A stretch of 64,000 nucleotides of DNA, taken from IMG/VR virus record IMGVR_UViG_3300007735_000804, positions 149,275-213,274 of that record. The stretch is one strand, 5' to 3'. Every line of letters begins with the position of its first letter. The stretch's first letter is position 1. The stretch comes from a virus. Positions 27,396 to 35,052 of this stretch are shown piece after piece. A model generated the notes under the pieces. It was not told the DNA's origin. It was given only the letters and a program-made list of their open reading frames with translations, and ran no database searches. The position numbers and the translations under genes were made by a program.

Positions 27396-28976
27396 TTACA
27401 TTACCACATTATAATTGAGTTGTGAATATAAAACATAGAAGTTATCAGTATTTCCAGAAGGAACAAATGGAACATCAGTAAGTGGTTGTTGCTGTGGTGC
27501 AGGTGCAACTTGTGTTCTATCTTGTCCTCCGCTTGCAACAATTATATTTGGTTTTGGATCTGGTAAAGTTCCAACTGGTGCTATTGGTTTTGGTGGTGCT
27601 TGAACTTTTGCTTGACTCGTTTTTTTAGTTGGTTCTGATAGTTTTTGCTGCAACCCTTCAAAATCAATCGTTCCATATGGTGATGTAGACTCTGTTGGTT
27701 GTGTTTGTATGTCATTAAATGCGTTCAATTGATTTGCAGTATCTACAGAGAATGAAAATTCACTTAACTGTGGTGTTGCTGGTGTTTGTGGTTGAACTGG
27801 TGGCATCTCTGCAGGAGTTGGCGATGCTGCGGTTGGTTTTACTTTTGCTGTTGATGGTTCTTCTTTTTTACCAAAAAATGTACCTTTACCAAATCCAAAT
27901 TCTCTTGCAACATCTAAACCAGCAAATCCCAAACCAATACCAGGAATCGCAGATCCATAAGATAATAAACCTCCAACAATATCACCTTTAGCAATTCGAT
28001 ATGTACCAACTCCAAGTGCTAATGGTGTAAAGACTTTAGAAGCAACATTTCCTGCACCTCTTAAAAGACCACTAGCACCTTTACCTACATTTTTAGCTGC
28101 GCCCAAAAATTTGTCAAGGAAATTTCCACCTCTAGATAAAACTTTTCCACCACTTGTTGTAATTGGTACTTTTCCAGCAGTTTTTGCAGCAGCAGATCCA
28201 AGACCAAATAATTTCGAAAATGCTGCACCTGCTGCTCTGAATGGTGCTAAAGCAATTTTGGCAGCTAACCCAGCAATTCTAAAAGTAAGAGCACTAATGG
28301 TTCTCATTACGAGACCAAAACCTATCTTAATTGCAGCAAATGCACCAATAGTATAAAGAACATTTTTAATTACAGAATTTTTAATTTCTTCAAGTTTTTT
28401 TGTATCGCCAGATGTAAATGCCTTGAGAGTTTCAATTCCCTGATTTGTTAACCAACCGAAAAATAGCGTTGTCATCGCACCCATTATTCGGTCAAATAAA
28501 CCAACAACTTTCTTTTGAATATTAAGAACTGGTCTTGCTAAAGCTGCTGTTATTCTTCTTTCTAGTAAACTTTCTCGACCAGCTCTAATTTGTCTTTCGT
28601 TTAATCTTCTTTCTGCTTCTTGTTCATCTTTTAAATTCTTTTGTTCAAGTTGACCCTCTAATAAAAGTTGTCTACCAAGATTTCCAATTCCACCAGATAG
28701 AACCTGAACATTAACACGAATTACGTCTAGACTTTGTTGAAGAGCACCTACAGATTGTTGCGTTTGTTCAATCTGCAAATTTTGAGTTCTATCAACTAAA
28801 CTTGTTTGTGGTCTTACAATTATAGCACTACCCTTTCCAGTTTCTCCGCCTCCTCCACCGCTTGCAAATCCAGATACTCTGGTGCTTCTAAATATTGCTT
28901 TTCTTCTCTCCGCAGACAAATAAGACCCGGTAACAGGATCAACCCCAGTTTGTGCTATAGTTACGGGATCAGCCAT
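27396..28976 (-). CDS. Tape-measure-like protein (gp29-like by position)
   Basis: 526 residues (T4 gp29 is 590). Residues 60-160 form a Gln/Glu/Arg-rich coiled coil (QTQQSVGALQQSLDVIRVNV, EQEAERRLNERQ). Hydrophobic segments follow (MGAMTTLFFGWLTNQG at 166-180, AFAAIKIGFGLVMRTISAL) along with Ala/Gly-rich helices, then a proline-rich, low-complexity C-terminus. This is the layout of tail tape-measure proteins. It lies immediately downstream of the gp26/gp51 pair, the standard position for a tape measure after the tail chaperones; its ATG overlaps the gp51 stop by 8 nt. Confidence 0.75.
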   Translation of the reverse strand: MADPVTIAQTGVDPVTGSYLSAERRKAIFRSTRVSGFASGGGGGETGKGSAIIVRPQTSLVDRTQNLQIEQTQQSVGALQQSLDVIRVNVQVLSGGIGNLGRQLLLEGQLEQKNLKDEQEAERRLNERQIRAGRESLLERRITAALARPVLNIQKKVVGLFDRIMGAMTTLFFGWLTNQGIETLKAFTSGDTKKLEEIKNSVIKNVLYTIGAFAAIKIGFGLVMRTISALTFRIAGLAAKIALAPFRAAGAAFSKLFGLGSAAAKTAGKVPITTSGGKVLSRGGNFLDKFLGAAKNVGKGASGLLRGAGNVASKVFTPLALGVGTYRIAKGDIVGGLLSYGSAIPGIGLGFAGLDVAREFGFGKGTFFGKKEEPSTAKVKPTAASPTPAEMPPVQPQTPATPQLSEFSFSVDTANQLNAFNDIQTQPTESTSPYGTIDFEGLQQKLSEPTKKTSQAKVQAPPKPIAPVGTLPDPKPNIIVASGGQDRTQVAPAPQQQPLTDVPFVPSGNTDNFYVLYSQLNYNVVM

Positions 28977-29142
28977 TCGATTGGTTCTTTAAGTTTTCTT
29001 CTTCAATATACTGTTGGAGAAGACTAATATAAACTTCCCTTTCCCAAGGAATCATATTTTCCAACTCTGTTAATGAATATTTATGATGCTGAATGAGGGC
29101 AAAGTTAGTTTTATAGTATGACGCAAGATCCTCATGCGTCAT
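28969..29142 (-). CDS. gp51: gp51-like baseplate hub assembly factor / frameshift extension of gp26
   Basis: 57 residues: MTHEDLASYYKTNFALIQHH..., helical and charged, ending EEENLKNQSNG. Position directly after gp26 is that of the cyanophage gp51 hub-assembly gene, though T4 gp51 is far longer. The ATG is in the -1 frame of gp26, only 2 nt past its stop, has no Shine-Dalgarno sequence, and is buried in an 8-bp hairpin. A slippery T TTT TTC in gp26 lies 8 nt before that hairpin, so the main product may be a gp26-gp51 fusion of 298 residues. It overlaps the tape-measure start by 8 nt. Confidence 0.72.
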   Translation of the reverse strand: MTHEDLASYYKTNFALIQHHKYSLTELENMIPWEREVYISLLQQYIEEENLKNQSNG

Positions 29143-29157
29143 TGCTAGGCGAAAAAA
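29118..29157 (-). promoter_or_regulatory. Putative programmed -1 ribosomal frameshift signal
   Basis: On the minus strand: in-frame heptamer T TTT TTC (29157-29151), an 8-nt spacer (29150-29143), then a perfect 8-bp stem ATGACGCA/TGCGTCAT with 9-nt loop (29142-29118). The -1 frame runs CGC CTA GCA ATG into gp51 with no stop. All three elements have textbook spacing. Confidence 0.75.
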
Positions 29158-29864
29158 CTTGTTAGACCCTCCAGAACAACCTCACTTTCAACATCTGTAT
29201 TTGGATTCTTAATCTTAATAGTATGAGAAAGTTTTGGCATAGTCTCAAAGAATTTCTCAATTTGCTTAAATTGTTGTGATGTAAGTTGTTCTAGAAACTC
29301 TTTAAGTTCTTTCTTTGTTACATCAGATGCCGACCAAGATTCTTCTTCATTATAAATTTGCTCGACACAGGCACAAATCATATCAAAAGTATCATCAACA
29401 GAAATATTATTATCAGAAGTAAAATTATTTTTAATGAACTCTTGCATTGAAGGATATTTCATTCTCAACGTCAGATTTTCATCAAGTTTAATATCTCTTG
29501 AATGATCTTCTCTAAATTCTACTTGAATATCATCCAAATTAATACTCATTGGAACTTGTGTAGTATTATCATCTGGACAAGTAAGTAAAATGTCTACACT
29601 TTCTCCAACAGACTTTCCACGAATATTAAGAAACAAATATTCAATATCAAAAGTTGCCAGTTGCTCAATTTTAATACCACGAGTTATGATGCAGTTACTA
29701 ATAACTTCTTTAACAGATTCTGCGATTTGCTTTGGATCTTCACTCTCCATCGCAATAATCAGAATCTTTTCTTCTTTAACAAGAAATGGTCGATATTTAA
29801 CTGATTTTTTTAATGACGGAATTTCCAACTCATACGTTGGCGTAGAAATCTTTGGTAAAGGCAT
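29145..29864 (-). CDS. gp26: Baseplate hub subunit gp26 (T4_baseplate family)
   Basis: 239 residues (T4 gp26 is 208). The N-terminus MPLPKISTPTYELEIPSLKKSVKYRPFLVKEEKILI and EYLFLNIRGKSVGES are characteristic of the T4 baseplate gp26 family. The family helps assemble the central hub; its place before the tape measure also fits a tail-assembly-chaperone role. The last codons contain T TTT TTC followed by GCC TAG, and a -1 slip there would fuse it to the gp51 frame. A perfect T4-type late promoter (TATAAATA) lies 27 nt upstream of the ATG. Confidence 0.88.
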   Translation of the reverse strand: MPLPKISTPTYELEIPSLKKSVKYRPFLVKEEKILIIAMESEDPKQIAESVKEVISNCIITRGIKIEQLATFDIEYLFLNIRGKSVGESVDILLTCPDDNTTQVPMSINLDDIQVEFREDHSRDIKLDENLTLRMKYPSMQEFIKNNFTSDNNISVDDTFDMICACVEQIYNEEESWSASDVTKKELKEFLEQLTSQQFKQIEKFFETMPKLSHTIKIKNPNTDVESEVVLEGLTSFFA

Positions 29865-29890
29865 AATGACCTATAGAACTTCAGTAAAAT

Positions 29891-29898
29891 TATTTATA
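29891..29898 (-). promoter_or_regulatory. T4-type late promoter TATAAATA
   Basis: Perfect TATAAATA on the minus strand, 27 nt upstream of the gp26 ATG, just after the gp54 stop region. Confidence 0.65.
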
Positions 29899-29901
29899 GT
29901 C

Positions 29902-30741
29902 TTATGGACCAAATCCTGGAGGATATTGTCCTATTTCTTTAGCAACATAATCGGGCGATCTGTTCCAATCAATACTATTAGTAGTATCTACAGAAAAATT
30001 ATAACTTTCTTGAGTTGCACTAAAAATATCTTCTGAAGATAATGAACTATCAAGAGGTCTATTCCCATCTAAAGGATCTAAATTATTATTATTTCCTAAA
30101 ACTTCATCAATACGATTAGTTTTACCTGCAATATAACGATCATAACTAAATGTTGCAGATACTTTAAGTGTATCAGAACTCATGTATGAGACAGGAATTG
30201 AACTCATATTTCTTGGATAAAATCCTCTGAAATTATACTCAATTTCTTTTTTATAATCCCTATCAAACTTTACAATCTTTACAGCATTTGCTTTATAATA
30301 TGCAGGATATTGCATTCTTACGAAGTAATTATTAACATTCTGACTAATTGGAGCATTTTCACCTCCTAATCCAATAGAATTGAAAGATCCACTAGCAATA
30401 AATTCCATCCATGATTCTAAAAATTTAATCATTCTATAATCTCGATCAACATAAAAATCAAAACTAATTTCATCATAAATTCTAGAGTGTGCAAATTTTT
30501 CCTGAACTCCCATAAAGTTTCCAGAAATTGTATTTGATCCTAAATTAGTTGTTGGAAGTGAAGCACTGTAGCAAAGAAGACCTGCACTTTCTGCAATAAA
30601 TCTAGAATCAACACCTTTACCCCCCAAAAAAGTCATCAATTCTGGTGGAAGAGAACCAAATTGAACTTCGTAATGAGAAGTTTGGGCCAGACTTGTTAAT
30701 AGTGGTTTAATATCCGATATTCTACGGGGACTTACTGCCAC
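29902..30741 (-). CDS. gp54: Baseplate tail tube initiator gp54-like
   Basis: 279 residues (T4 gp54 is 320). The N-terminal half (SHYEVQFGSLPPELMTFLG ... GSNTISGNFMGVQEKFAHSRIYDEISFDFYVDRDYRM) follows the tail-tube fold pattern with paired strands and the short helix IKFLESWMEFI. That is comparable to the SFRMDSEACNYRAMQDWV segment of T4 gp54. A second tube-like region (YKKEIEYNFRGFYPRNMSSIPVSYMSSDTLKVSATFSYDRYI) follows. In T4, gp54 sits on the hub and starts tube polymerisation. It is the first gene of the leftward hub operon and is divergent from gp4. Confidence 0.72.
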   Translation of the reverse strand: MAVSPRRISDIKPLLTSLAQTSHYEVQFGSLPPELMTFLGGKGVDSRFIAESAGLLCYSASLPTTNLGSNTISGNFMGVQEKFAHSRIYDEISFDFYVDRDYRMIKFLESWMEFIASGSFNSIGLGGENAPISQNVNNYFVRMQYPAYYKANAVKIVKFDRDYKKEIEYNFRGFYPRNMSSIPVSYMSSDTLKVSATFSYDRYIAGKTNRIDEVLGNNNNLDPLDGNRPLDSSLSSEDIFSATQESYNFSVDTTNSIDWNRSPDYVAKEIGQYPPGFGP

Positions 30742-30781
30742 TCTAAATACCTTATATGATTTTTACAGTATAAGTATTTAG
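30742..30781. promoter_or_regulatory. Divergent intergenic region between gp54-like and gp4
   Basis: Only 40 bp separate the two start codons. On the plus strand TATAAGTA, one base off the late consensus, lies about 10 nt before the gp4 ATG. On the minus strand CTAAATA-like and ATATAAGG sequences could serve gp54. Both directions must be promoted from here or from inside the neighbouring genes. Confidence 0.4.
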
Positions 30782-31219
30782 ATGTCTTATAAGGGAAAAT
30801 ACAAACCATCATACCCAAAAAAATATAAGGGAGATCCAACAAATATCATCTATCGTTCTTTGTGGGAGCGTAAATTTATGGTTTATTGTGATACCAATGA
30901 AAAAATATTAGAATGGGGCAGTGAAGAAGTATTTGTATGGTACAAGTCTCCAATTGATGGGAAACCTCACCGATATTTTCCAGATTTTTATATCAAAGTT
31001 CAAGAAGCAAACGGAACCACTAAAAAATATCTTATTGAAATCAAACCACGAAGGCAGACGGTTCCACCAATAAAACCTCAAAGACAGACAAAAAAATACA
31101 TCAGTGAAGTCTATGAGTATGCTAAAAATCAATCAAAGTGGGAAGCAGCACGAGAATGGTGTGCTGATCGTGGATATGAGTTCAAAATCATCACGGAATC
31201 AGAATTAGGTATCGGTTAA
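30782..31219 (+). CDS. gp4: Head completion protein gp4
   Basis: 145 residues (T4 gp4 is 150). The N-terminus MSYKGKYKPSYPKKYKGDPTNIIYRSLWERKFMVYCD, followed by WGSEEVFVWYKSPIDGKPHRYFPDFYIK and a YLIEIKP strand, is the gp4 head-completion family with its nuclease-like core (E, PDF, EIKP). gp4 acts at the portal end of filled heads before tail joining. It is the first gene of the only rightward block in the window; its stop overlaps the next ATG (TAATG). Confidence 0.9.
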   Translation: MSYKGKYKPSYPKKYKGDPTNIIYRSLWERKFMVYCDTNEKILEWGSEEVFVWYKSPIDGKPHRYFPDFYIKVQEANGTTKKYLIEIKPRRQTVPPIKPQRQTKKYISEVYEYAKNQSKWEAAREWCADRGYEFKIITESELGIG

Positions 31220-31587
31220 TGCCTAGAAAGACACTTCAACAACGAAATCGCATTGCTCCCCTCGTTAAAAAACTGATTGGGATTGAAAGTGCTGATGATT
31301 TAATGCTTGAACTGATGAATGTTCTCACAGAAACTAAAGAACCTCCAAGAGCTGGACGTTATTATATTTTTGTTTATAATGCTAAAACACCAAATATGAG
31401 ATATGATCAAAATCCATTTGTTTATATAAAGAATGTTTATACCTGGGGTTTTAGGGCATTAAATTATCATTGGGGTGAAGATAGACAATATACTTGGGAT
31501 GAAATCGCTGGAGGAATATATGAGATTTATAAAGACGAAATTGCAGATATGAGAAGAATACCTTTTGGCAATATTCGAACTAAATAA
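31219..31587 (+). CDS. Conserved phage protein between gp4 and gp48
   Basis: 122 residues, basic at the start (MPRKTLQQRNRIAPLVKKLIG), with aromatic-rich middle (GRYYIFVYNAKTPNMRYDQNPFVY, FRALNYHWGED). I recognise no domain. Its 1-nt overlap with gp4 and 13-nt gap to gp48 place it in a structural block, so a role in head completion or tail assembly, or as a small regulatory protein, is possible but not supported by a motif. Confidence 0.75.
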   Translation: MPRKTLQQRNRIAPLVKKLIGIESADDLMLELMNVLTETKEPPRAGRYYIFVYNAKTPNMRYDQNPFVYIKNVYTWGFRALNYHWGEDRQYTWDEIAGGIYEIYKDEIADMRRIPFGNIRTK

Positions 31588-31600
31588 CTAAAAAACATAA

Positions 31601-32515
31601 ATGGCGGCCGCAACGCAAGATTTAAAAATATTTCGTTATCCTTATAAAAAACTTGAAAAAAATGAAGATTATCTAAAAATAGAGTGCTTGGAATATAGAC
31701 CTCCAGGTATTGGTGAATCTTTTGGTGTTTCAGACTTTGGGTTAGCAAGTTCAGATGATGCTTATCGTAGTGTAGGACAAAAAGATATAAGAGGAACAAT
31801 TATATTACCAATACCAGAAGGACTTCCTCAAAATGGAAATAGTGTTTCTTGGGGAGATAGTAAAATAAATCCCTTACAAGCAGGATTAATTGGGGTAGGA
31901 AATGAAGCTGTAACTGGAGGTCCAATTGAAGGAGTTAAAGCTTTATTTAATACAGGTGCAAAAGTTTTAGAGGCAGCACAAACGGGAGTCGGTCAAAAGG
32001 CAGTTCAATCTGGATTTGTTAGTGCTGCAGTAGGGCAGTTGCTAGCGCAAGACAACTTATTTGCTGATGTTTTAGGGAGACAAACTGGTGCTGTTTTTAA
32101 TGAAAATGTAGAACTACTTTTCCGTGGAATTAATCTACGTGATGCGTTTAGTTTTACTTTTGATATAATACCAAGATTTAAAAAAGAAGCAGAAGAAGTA
32201 AAGCAAATGATAATTTTCCTCAAAAAAGAAATGTCTGCTAAAAAAGGAACAAGTTCCGGATCTGCCTCTGGTTTATTTTTAAAAGCACCAAGCGTATTCA
32301 AAATTCAATATATGAGTGGTGGAAAACCCCACCCCTATCTAAATAGGTTCAAGATTTGTGCAATGCCTTCTCTCTCGGTCAACTTTAATGGATCGAATAC
32401 CTATGCAACATATTCTGATGGAACACCAGTTCATATGCAATTAACTTTAACGTTCCAAGAACTGACTCCAATTTACGATGTAGATTATAACAACCCAGTA
32501 GGTACAGGTTACTAA
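31601..32515 (+). CDS. gp48: Baseplate tail tube cap gp48
   Basis: 304 residues (T4 gp48 is 364). The C-terminal half is typical: LLFRGINLRDAFSFTFDIIP, a charged helix (KKEAEEVKQMIIFLKKEM), LFLKAPSVFKIQYMSGG, RFKICAMPSLSVNFNG, TYATYSDGTPVHMQLTLTF and ELTPIYDVDY. gp48 caps the hub and, with gp54, templates the tail tube. Glycine-rich helices occupy the middle. The ATG is 13 nt after the previous stop, and its last nucleotides overlap the gp53 start. Confidence 0.85.
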   Translation: MAAATQDLKIFRYPYKKLEKNEDYLKIECLEYRPPGIGESFGVSDFGLASSDDAYRSVGQKDIRGTIILPIPEGLPQNGNSVSWGDSKINPLQAGLIGVGNEAVTGGPIEGVKALFNTGAKVLEAAQTGVGQKAVQSGFVSAAVGQLLAQDNLFADVLGRQTGAVFNENVELLFRGINLRDAFSFTFDIIPRFKKEAEEVKQMIIFLKKEMSAKKGTSSGSASGLFLKAPSVFKIQYMSGGKPHPYLNRFKICAMPSLSVNFNGSNTYATYSDGTPVHMQLTLTFQELTPIYDVDYNNPVGTGY

Positions 32516-33162
32516 TGACTTATTTTAGAGAGTTACCAAATCTAGAATATCAATCCTTTCTATCAGATAGAAAATCTGTTGATGAATACATAACGGTTAA
32601 AAATTTATTTCGTAGAGTCAAACTTCGTGACGATCTACAAAATGTTTTCACAATTTTTGACAAATACCAAATACCTGATGGTTCAAGACCTGAATTAGTT
32701 GCAGAAGAACTTTATGGTAACACTCAATATGATTGGGTTGTTTTAATTGGTGCAGGAATTACAAGAGTCAGAGACCAATGGCCTCTTTCTGATGCACAAG
32801 TTTATGATTATGCAGAATCAATTTATGGTGCAGATTTAAATACCATACATCACTATGAAACTACAGAAGTTAAAGACTCACAAGATCGTCTAATTCTTCC
32901 AGCAGGTAAAGTTGTTGATTCTAATTTTACAATTCCAAATCCAAGCAGTCCAGCAGAATCTTTAAATCCAGTAGTAGGAATATCAAACTATGAATATGAA
33001 GTTCTGAAAAATAACGAAAAACGTAGTATTTACGTTATCAGACCACGATATCTTCAGCAAGTTTTAAATGATACAAGAAAAGCGATGACTTATGATCAAT
33101 CATCGCAATATGTAAATAATAAACTTATTAAAACCGAAAATACAAGGGCATCAAACCCATAA
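32515..33162 (+). CDS. gp53: Baseplate wedge subunit gp53
   Basis: 215 residues (T4 gp53 is 196). The N-terminus (FRELPNLEYQSFLSDRKSVDEYITVKNLFRRVKLRDD) and the segment PELVAEELYGNTQYDWVVLIGAGI are characteristic of the gp53 wedge family. The C-terminus (YEVLKNNEKRSIYVIRPRYLQQVLNDTRKAM) also fits. gp53 joins the six wedges around the hub. The start codon overlaps the gp48 stop. It ends convergently, overlapping the Mom-like gene on the other strand by 12 bp. Confidence 0.88.
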   Translation: MTYFRELPNLEYQSFLSDRKSVDEYITVKNLFRRVKLRDDLQNVFTIFDKYQIPDGSRPELVAEELYGNTQYDWVVLIGAGITRVRDQWPLSDAQVYDYAESIYGADLNTIHHYETTEVKDSQDRLILPAGKVVDSNFTIPNPSSPAESLNPVVGISNYEYEVLKNNEKRSIYVIRPRYLQQVLNDTRKAMTYDQSSQYVNNKLIKTENTRASNP

Positions 33163-33741
33163 GAGTTTTAAGTTCTTATCAAAGGTCATCACATATCGGT
33201 GTTTGCGGGAGCGTTCTTTCCATTCTCCTGCAGCACCTTTAACTTTGCCTCTAGAGTGTTTAGTTCCGTCTGCATAGTAGAAATCTTTCTTTGGGTCTGA
33301 AAGTCCGCAATATTTAAAATTACAAGCGCGATAGATTGTACCATAATGGAAATCACTATCAGCGTAAAAGATGATTGCCCTAACTTTTGTATCCTTCCGT
33401 AACTGTCTAATCGCTCTTGAAACAAACCAAGAAGTGATATTATATTCGGTTCCTTGGGTTTCAGGGTGGATGCAAAGTCGTGAAAGTTCAAATAGTCCTT
33501 CTTGCTCATTCCGCTCTAGTCCAAATGCTCCTTGTGCGATTTCAGGAACAGGGAGACCTGTGAAGACACAGACTCCCTGAATGCCACCAATATTCAACGG
33601 GCAAAAGTCGTTGCCCTTATAAAGACCGTAGTTATATCCTGAACGAAACCCTTTTGAAAAGTCCTTGAGATAATGAAACCGCAGAAGTAACTCTGCGGCT
33701 TCGGATTTACTTACACGGTCAATGTAGTAATCGTTTTTCAA
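33151..33741 (-). CDS. Mom-like GNAT-fold DNA modification protein
   Basis: 196 residues. Segments AAELLLRFHYLKDFSKG, FELSRLCIHPETQG and FHYGTIYRACNFKYCGLS align in order with the Mom family, which carries out adenine carbamoylmethylation in phage Mu and protects DNA from host restriction. The fold is GNAT-like. The only reasonable start is TTG, overlapping the gp32 stop (TTGA), so it is probably translated by coupling to gp32. A general acetyltransferase activity is an alternative. Being in the gp32 operon suggests it acts on replicating phage DNA. Confidence 0.75.
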   Translation of the reverse strand: MKNDYYIDRVSKSEAAELLLRFHYLKDFSKGFRSGYNYGLYKGNDFCPLNIGGIQGVCVFTGLPVPEIAQGAFGLERNEQEGLFELSRLCIHPETQGTEYNITSWFVSRAIRQLRKDTKVRAIIFYADSDFHYGTIYRACNFKYCGLSDPKKDFYYADGTKHSRGKVKGAAGEWKERSRKHRYVMTFDKNLKLLWV

Positions 33742-34658
33742 TCTTCGGCAAGACGGGCGAAATACTGCAAGGCATCATCATCCTCATCTTCCTCAACCGC
33801 AGCACGACGGGTGGGTTGAAGATTGTTAAGTTCGGTGCGAAGGTCTTCATCGAGTTCCTTCACAGAACCACGGGTATTATCTTCATCAAGATCTTCGGGG
33901 TCCTGATAGCGAGGAGTGCCTTTGGTGCCAAGAACATAATCAAGACGCTTCTTCAGTTCATCATAAGACTTAAACTGATCGGCAGCGGTCAGTTCGGCAA
34001 GCGAATACTGCTTCTTCCACACTGCTTCCATGGCATCATCATCGTCCAGGAGAGCTTCAGAGCGAGCAAACTCACTGGAGTCATAGTTACGATAACCAGC
34101 GACATTCTTTGCCTTCAGTTTGAAGTTAGCGCCCTGCCAGAAGTCAAACGGATCAATCGCTTCCTCATCTTCAAACTCAGGTTGCATTGCAGCGGTGAGT
34201 TTGTCAAAGATCTTCTTACCATACTTGAACAGGAACACCTTACCTTCGTTGGCAGGGTTGGCAGGATCCTTCACCACATAGATGTTGGACACATAGGTCA
34301 GTTTACGCTTCTGCTTGCGGGCAAGTTCTTTACCAGCATCAGTGCCGTTGTTCCAGAGTTCGGAGTTCAGTTCGGACACAGGATCCTTCTGACCCAGAGT
34401 AGTCAGGGAGTTCTCAATATACCAACCACCAGGACCTTGGAAGGCGTGGGAATAGAGTTTCACAAACGGCAGGTCTTCGCCGTTAGGGGCAGGTAGGAAA
34501 CGGATCACGGCATAACCATTGCCGCCCTTATCTACATCCAGTTTCCACAGACGGTCATCACTAGAACCGCTGCTAGTATTCATTTTTTCTACTTCTTTGA
34601 CCAGTTTGGCAGTAAGATTGCCAAGTTTGGACTGCTTTTTAAGGTCGGAAAACGACAT
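33738..34658 (-). CDS. gp32: Single-stranded DNA-binding protein gp32
   Basis: 306 residues (T4 gp32 is 301). The N-terminal basic region (DLKKQSKLGNLTAKLVKEVEKM) and the core GYAVIRFLPAPNGEDLPFVKLYSHAFQGPGGWYIENS match the T4 ssDNA-binding core. The acidic tail (VEEDEDDDALQYF) is the usual partner-binding C-terminus. There is no cysteine in the protein, so the zinc site of T4 gp32 (His64, Cys77, Cys87, Cys90) is absent; the equivalent stretch reads ENSLTTLGQKDPVSEL. It is expressed from a strong sigma70-type promoter just upstream, and the Mom-like gene overlaps its stop. Confidence 0.93.
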   Translation of the reverse strand: MSFSDLKKQSKLGNLTAKLVKEVEKMNTSSGSSDDRLWKLDVDKGGNGYAVIRFLPAPNGEDLPFVKLYSHAFQGPGGWYIENSLTTLGQKDPVSELNSELWNNGTDAGKELARKQKRKLTYVSNIYVVKDPANPANEGKVFLFKYGKKIFDKLTAAMQPEFEDEEAIDPFDFWQGANFKLKAKNVAGYRNYDSSEFARSEALLDDDDAMEAVWKKQYSLAELTAADQFKSYDELKKRLDYVLGTKGTPRYQDPEDLDEDNTRGSVKELDEDLRTELNNLQPTRRAAVEEDEDDDALQYFARLAED

Positions 34659-34701
34659 TTGGATTACCTCGGATAGTTTGGATTCGGGGGATTACTCGGA
34701 T

Positions 34702-34730
34702 AGTATAGCGAAGATTGAATCACCTGTCAA
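34702..34730 (-). promoter_or_regulatory. Sigma70-type promoter for gp32
   Basis: Minus strand: TTGACA (34730-34725), 17-nt spacer, TATACT (34707-34702), one base from consensus, about 44 nt upstream of the gp32 ATG and overlapping the previous gene's stop. Confidence 0.8.
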
Positions 34731-35052
34731 TGAATTGTTTGAGTGACTCAATGGTCTTGTTCATACTACTGAATAAAACTTGCATATCAGTCTCTGGTGG
34801 GAACCCCATCAGAGCCACTGACTTGCGTAGGTTCTCTTTCATCTCAACCGCTTGGGGGTCGTCTGAAAGGGACAACCTAGTATACATCACTCTCTGCTTT
34901 TCTAGCAAGAGCTCAAGTTTTTCAATGTGTTCCAGTTTGGTCTCACGGGGCATCATACCGAAAGTCAAAATGCTTCCGTAGATTTCTTCTTGTAACTTGT
35001 TGATTTCTCTCAATTCGTCTTGAATAATATCGGAGTCAAAAAAGCTACTCAT
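34720..35052 (-). CDS. Conserved small helical protein (DUF1825-like)
   Basis: 110 residues, predicted all-helical: SFFDSDIIQDELREINKLQEEIYG, EHIEKLELLLEKQRVMYTRLSLSDDPQAVEMK. The FFDS(D/E)I(I/V)Q start and the MYTRLSLSDDPQA segment recall the cyanobacterial DUF1825 family, which would point to exchange with a host gene; the resemblance is from memory. It lies between gp59 (8-nt overlap) and gp32, a place where T4 has no gene. Its role may be in replication or in binding a host factor, by context only. Confidence 0.75.
   Translation of the reverse strand: MSSFFDSDIIQDELREINKLQEEIYGSILTFGMMPRETKLEHIEKLELLLEKQRVMYTRLSLSDDPQAVEMKENLRKSVALMGFPPETDMQVLFSSMNKTIESLKQFIDR

Noticed and set aside
29087-29093. 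ATAAATA match inside gp51
   Set aside because: Internal to a coding sequence, more than 100 nt from the next start, with no further support.
33816-34496. 226-residue open frame on the plus strand opposite gp32
   Set aside because: It is antisense to a well-supported core gene, has no recognisable domain and no ribosome-binding site; typical shadow of a codon-biased gene.
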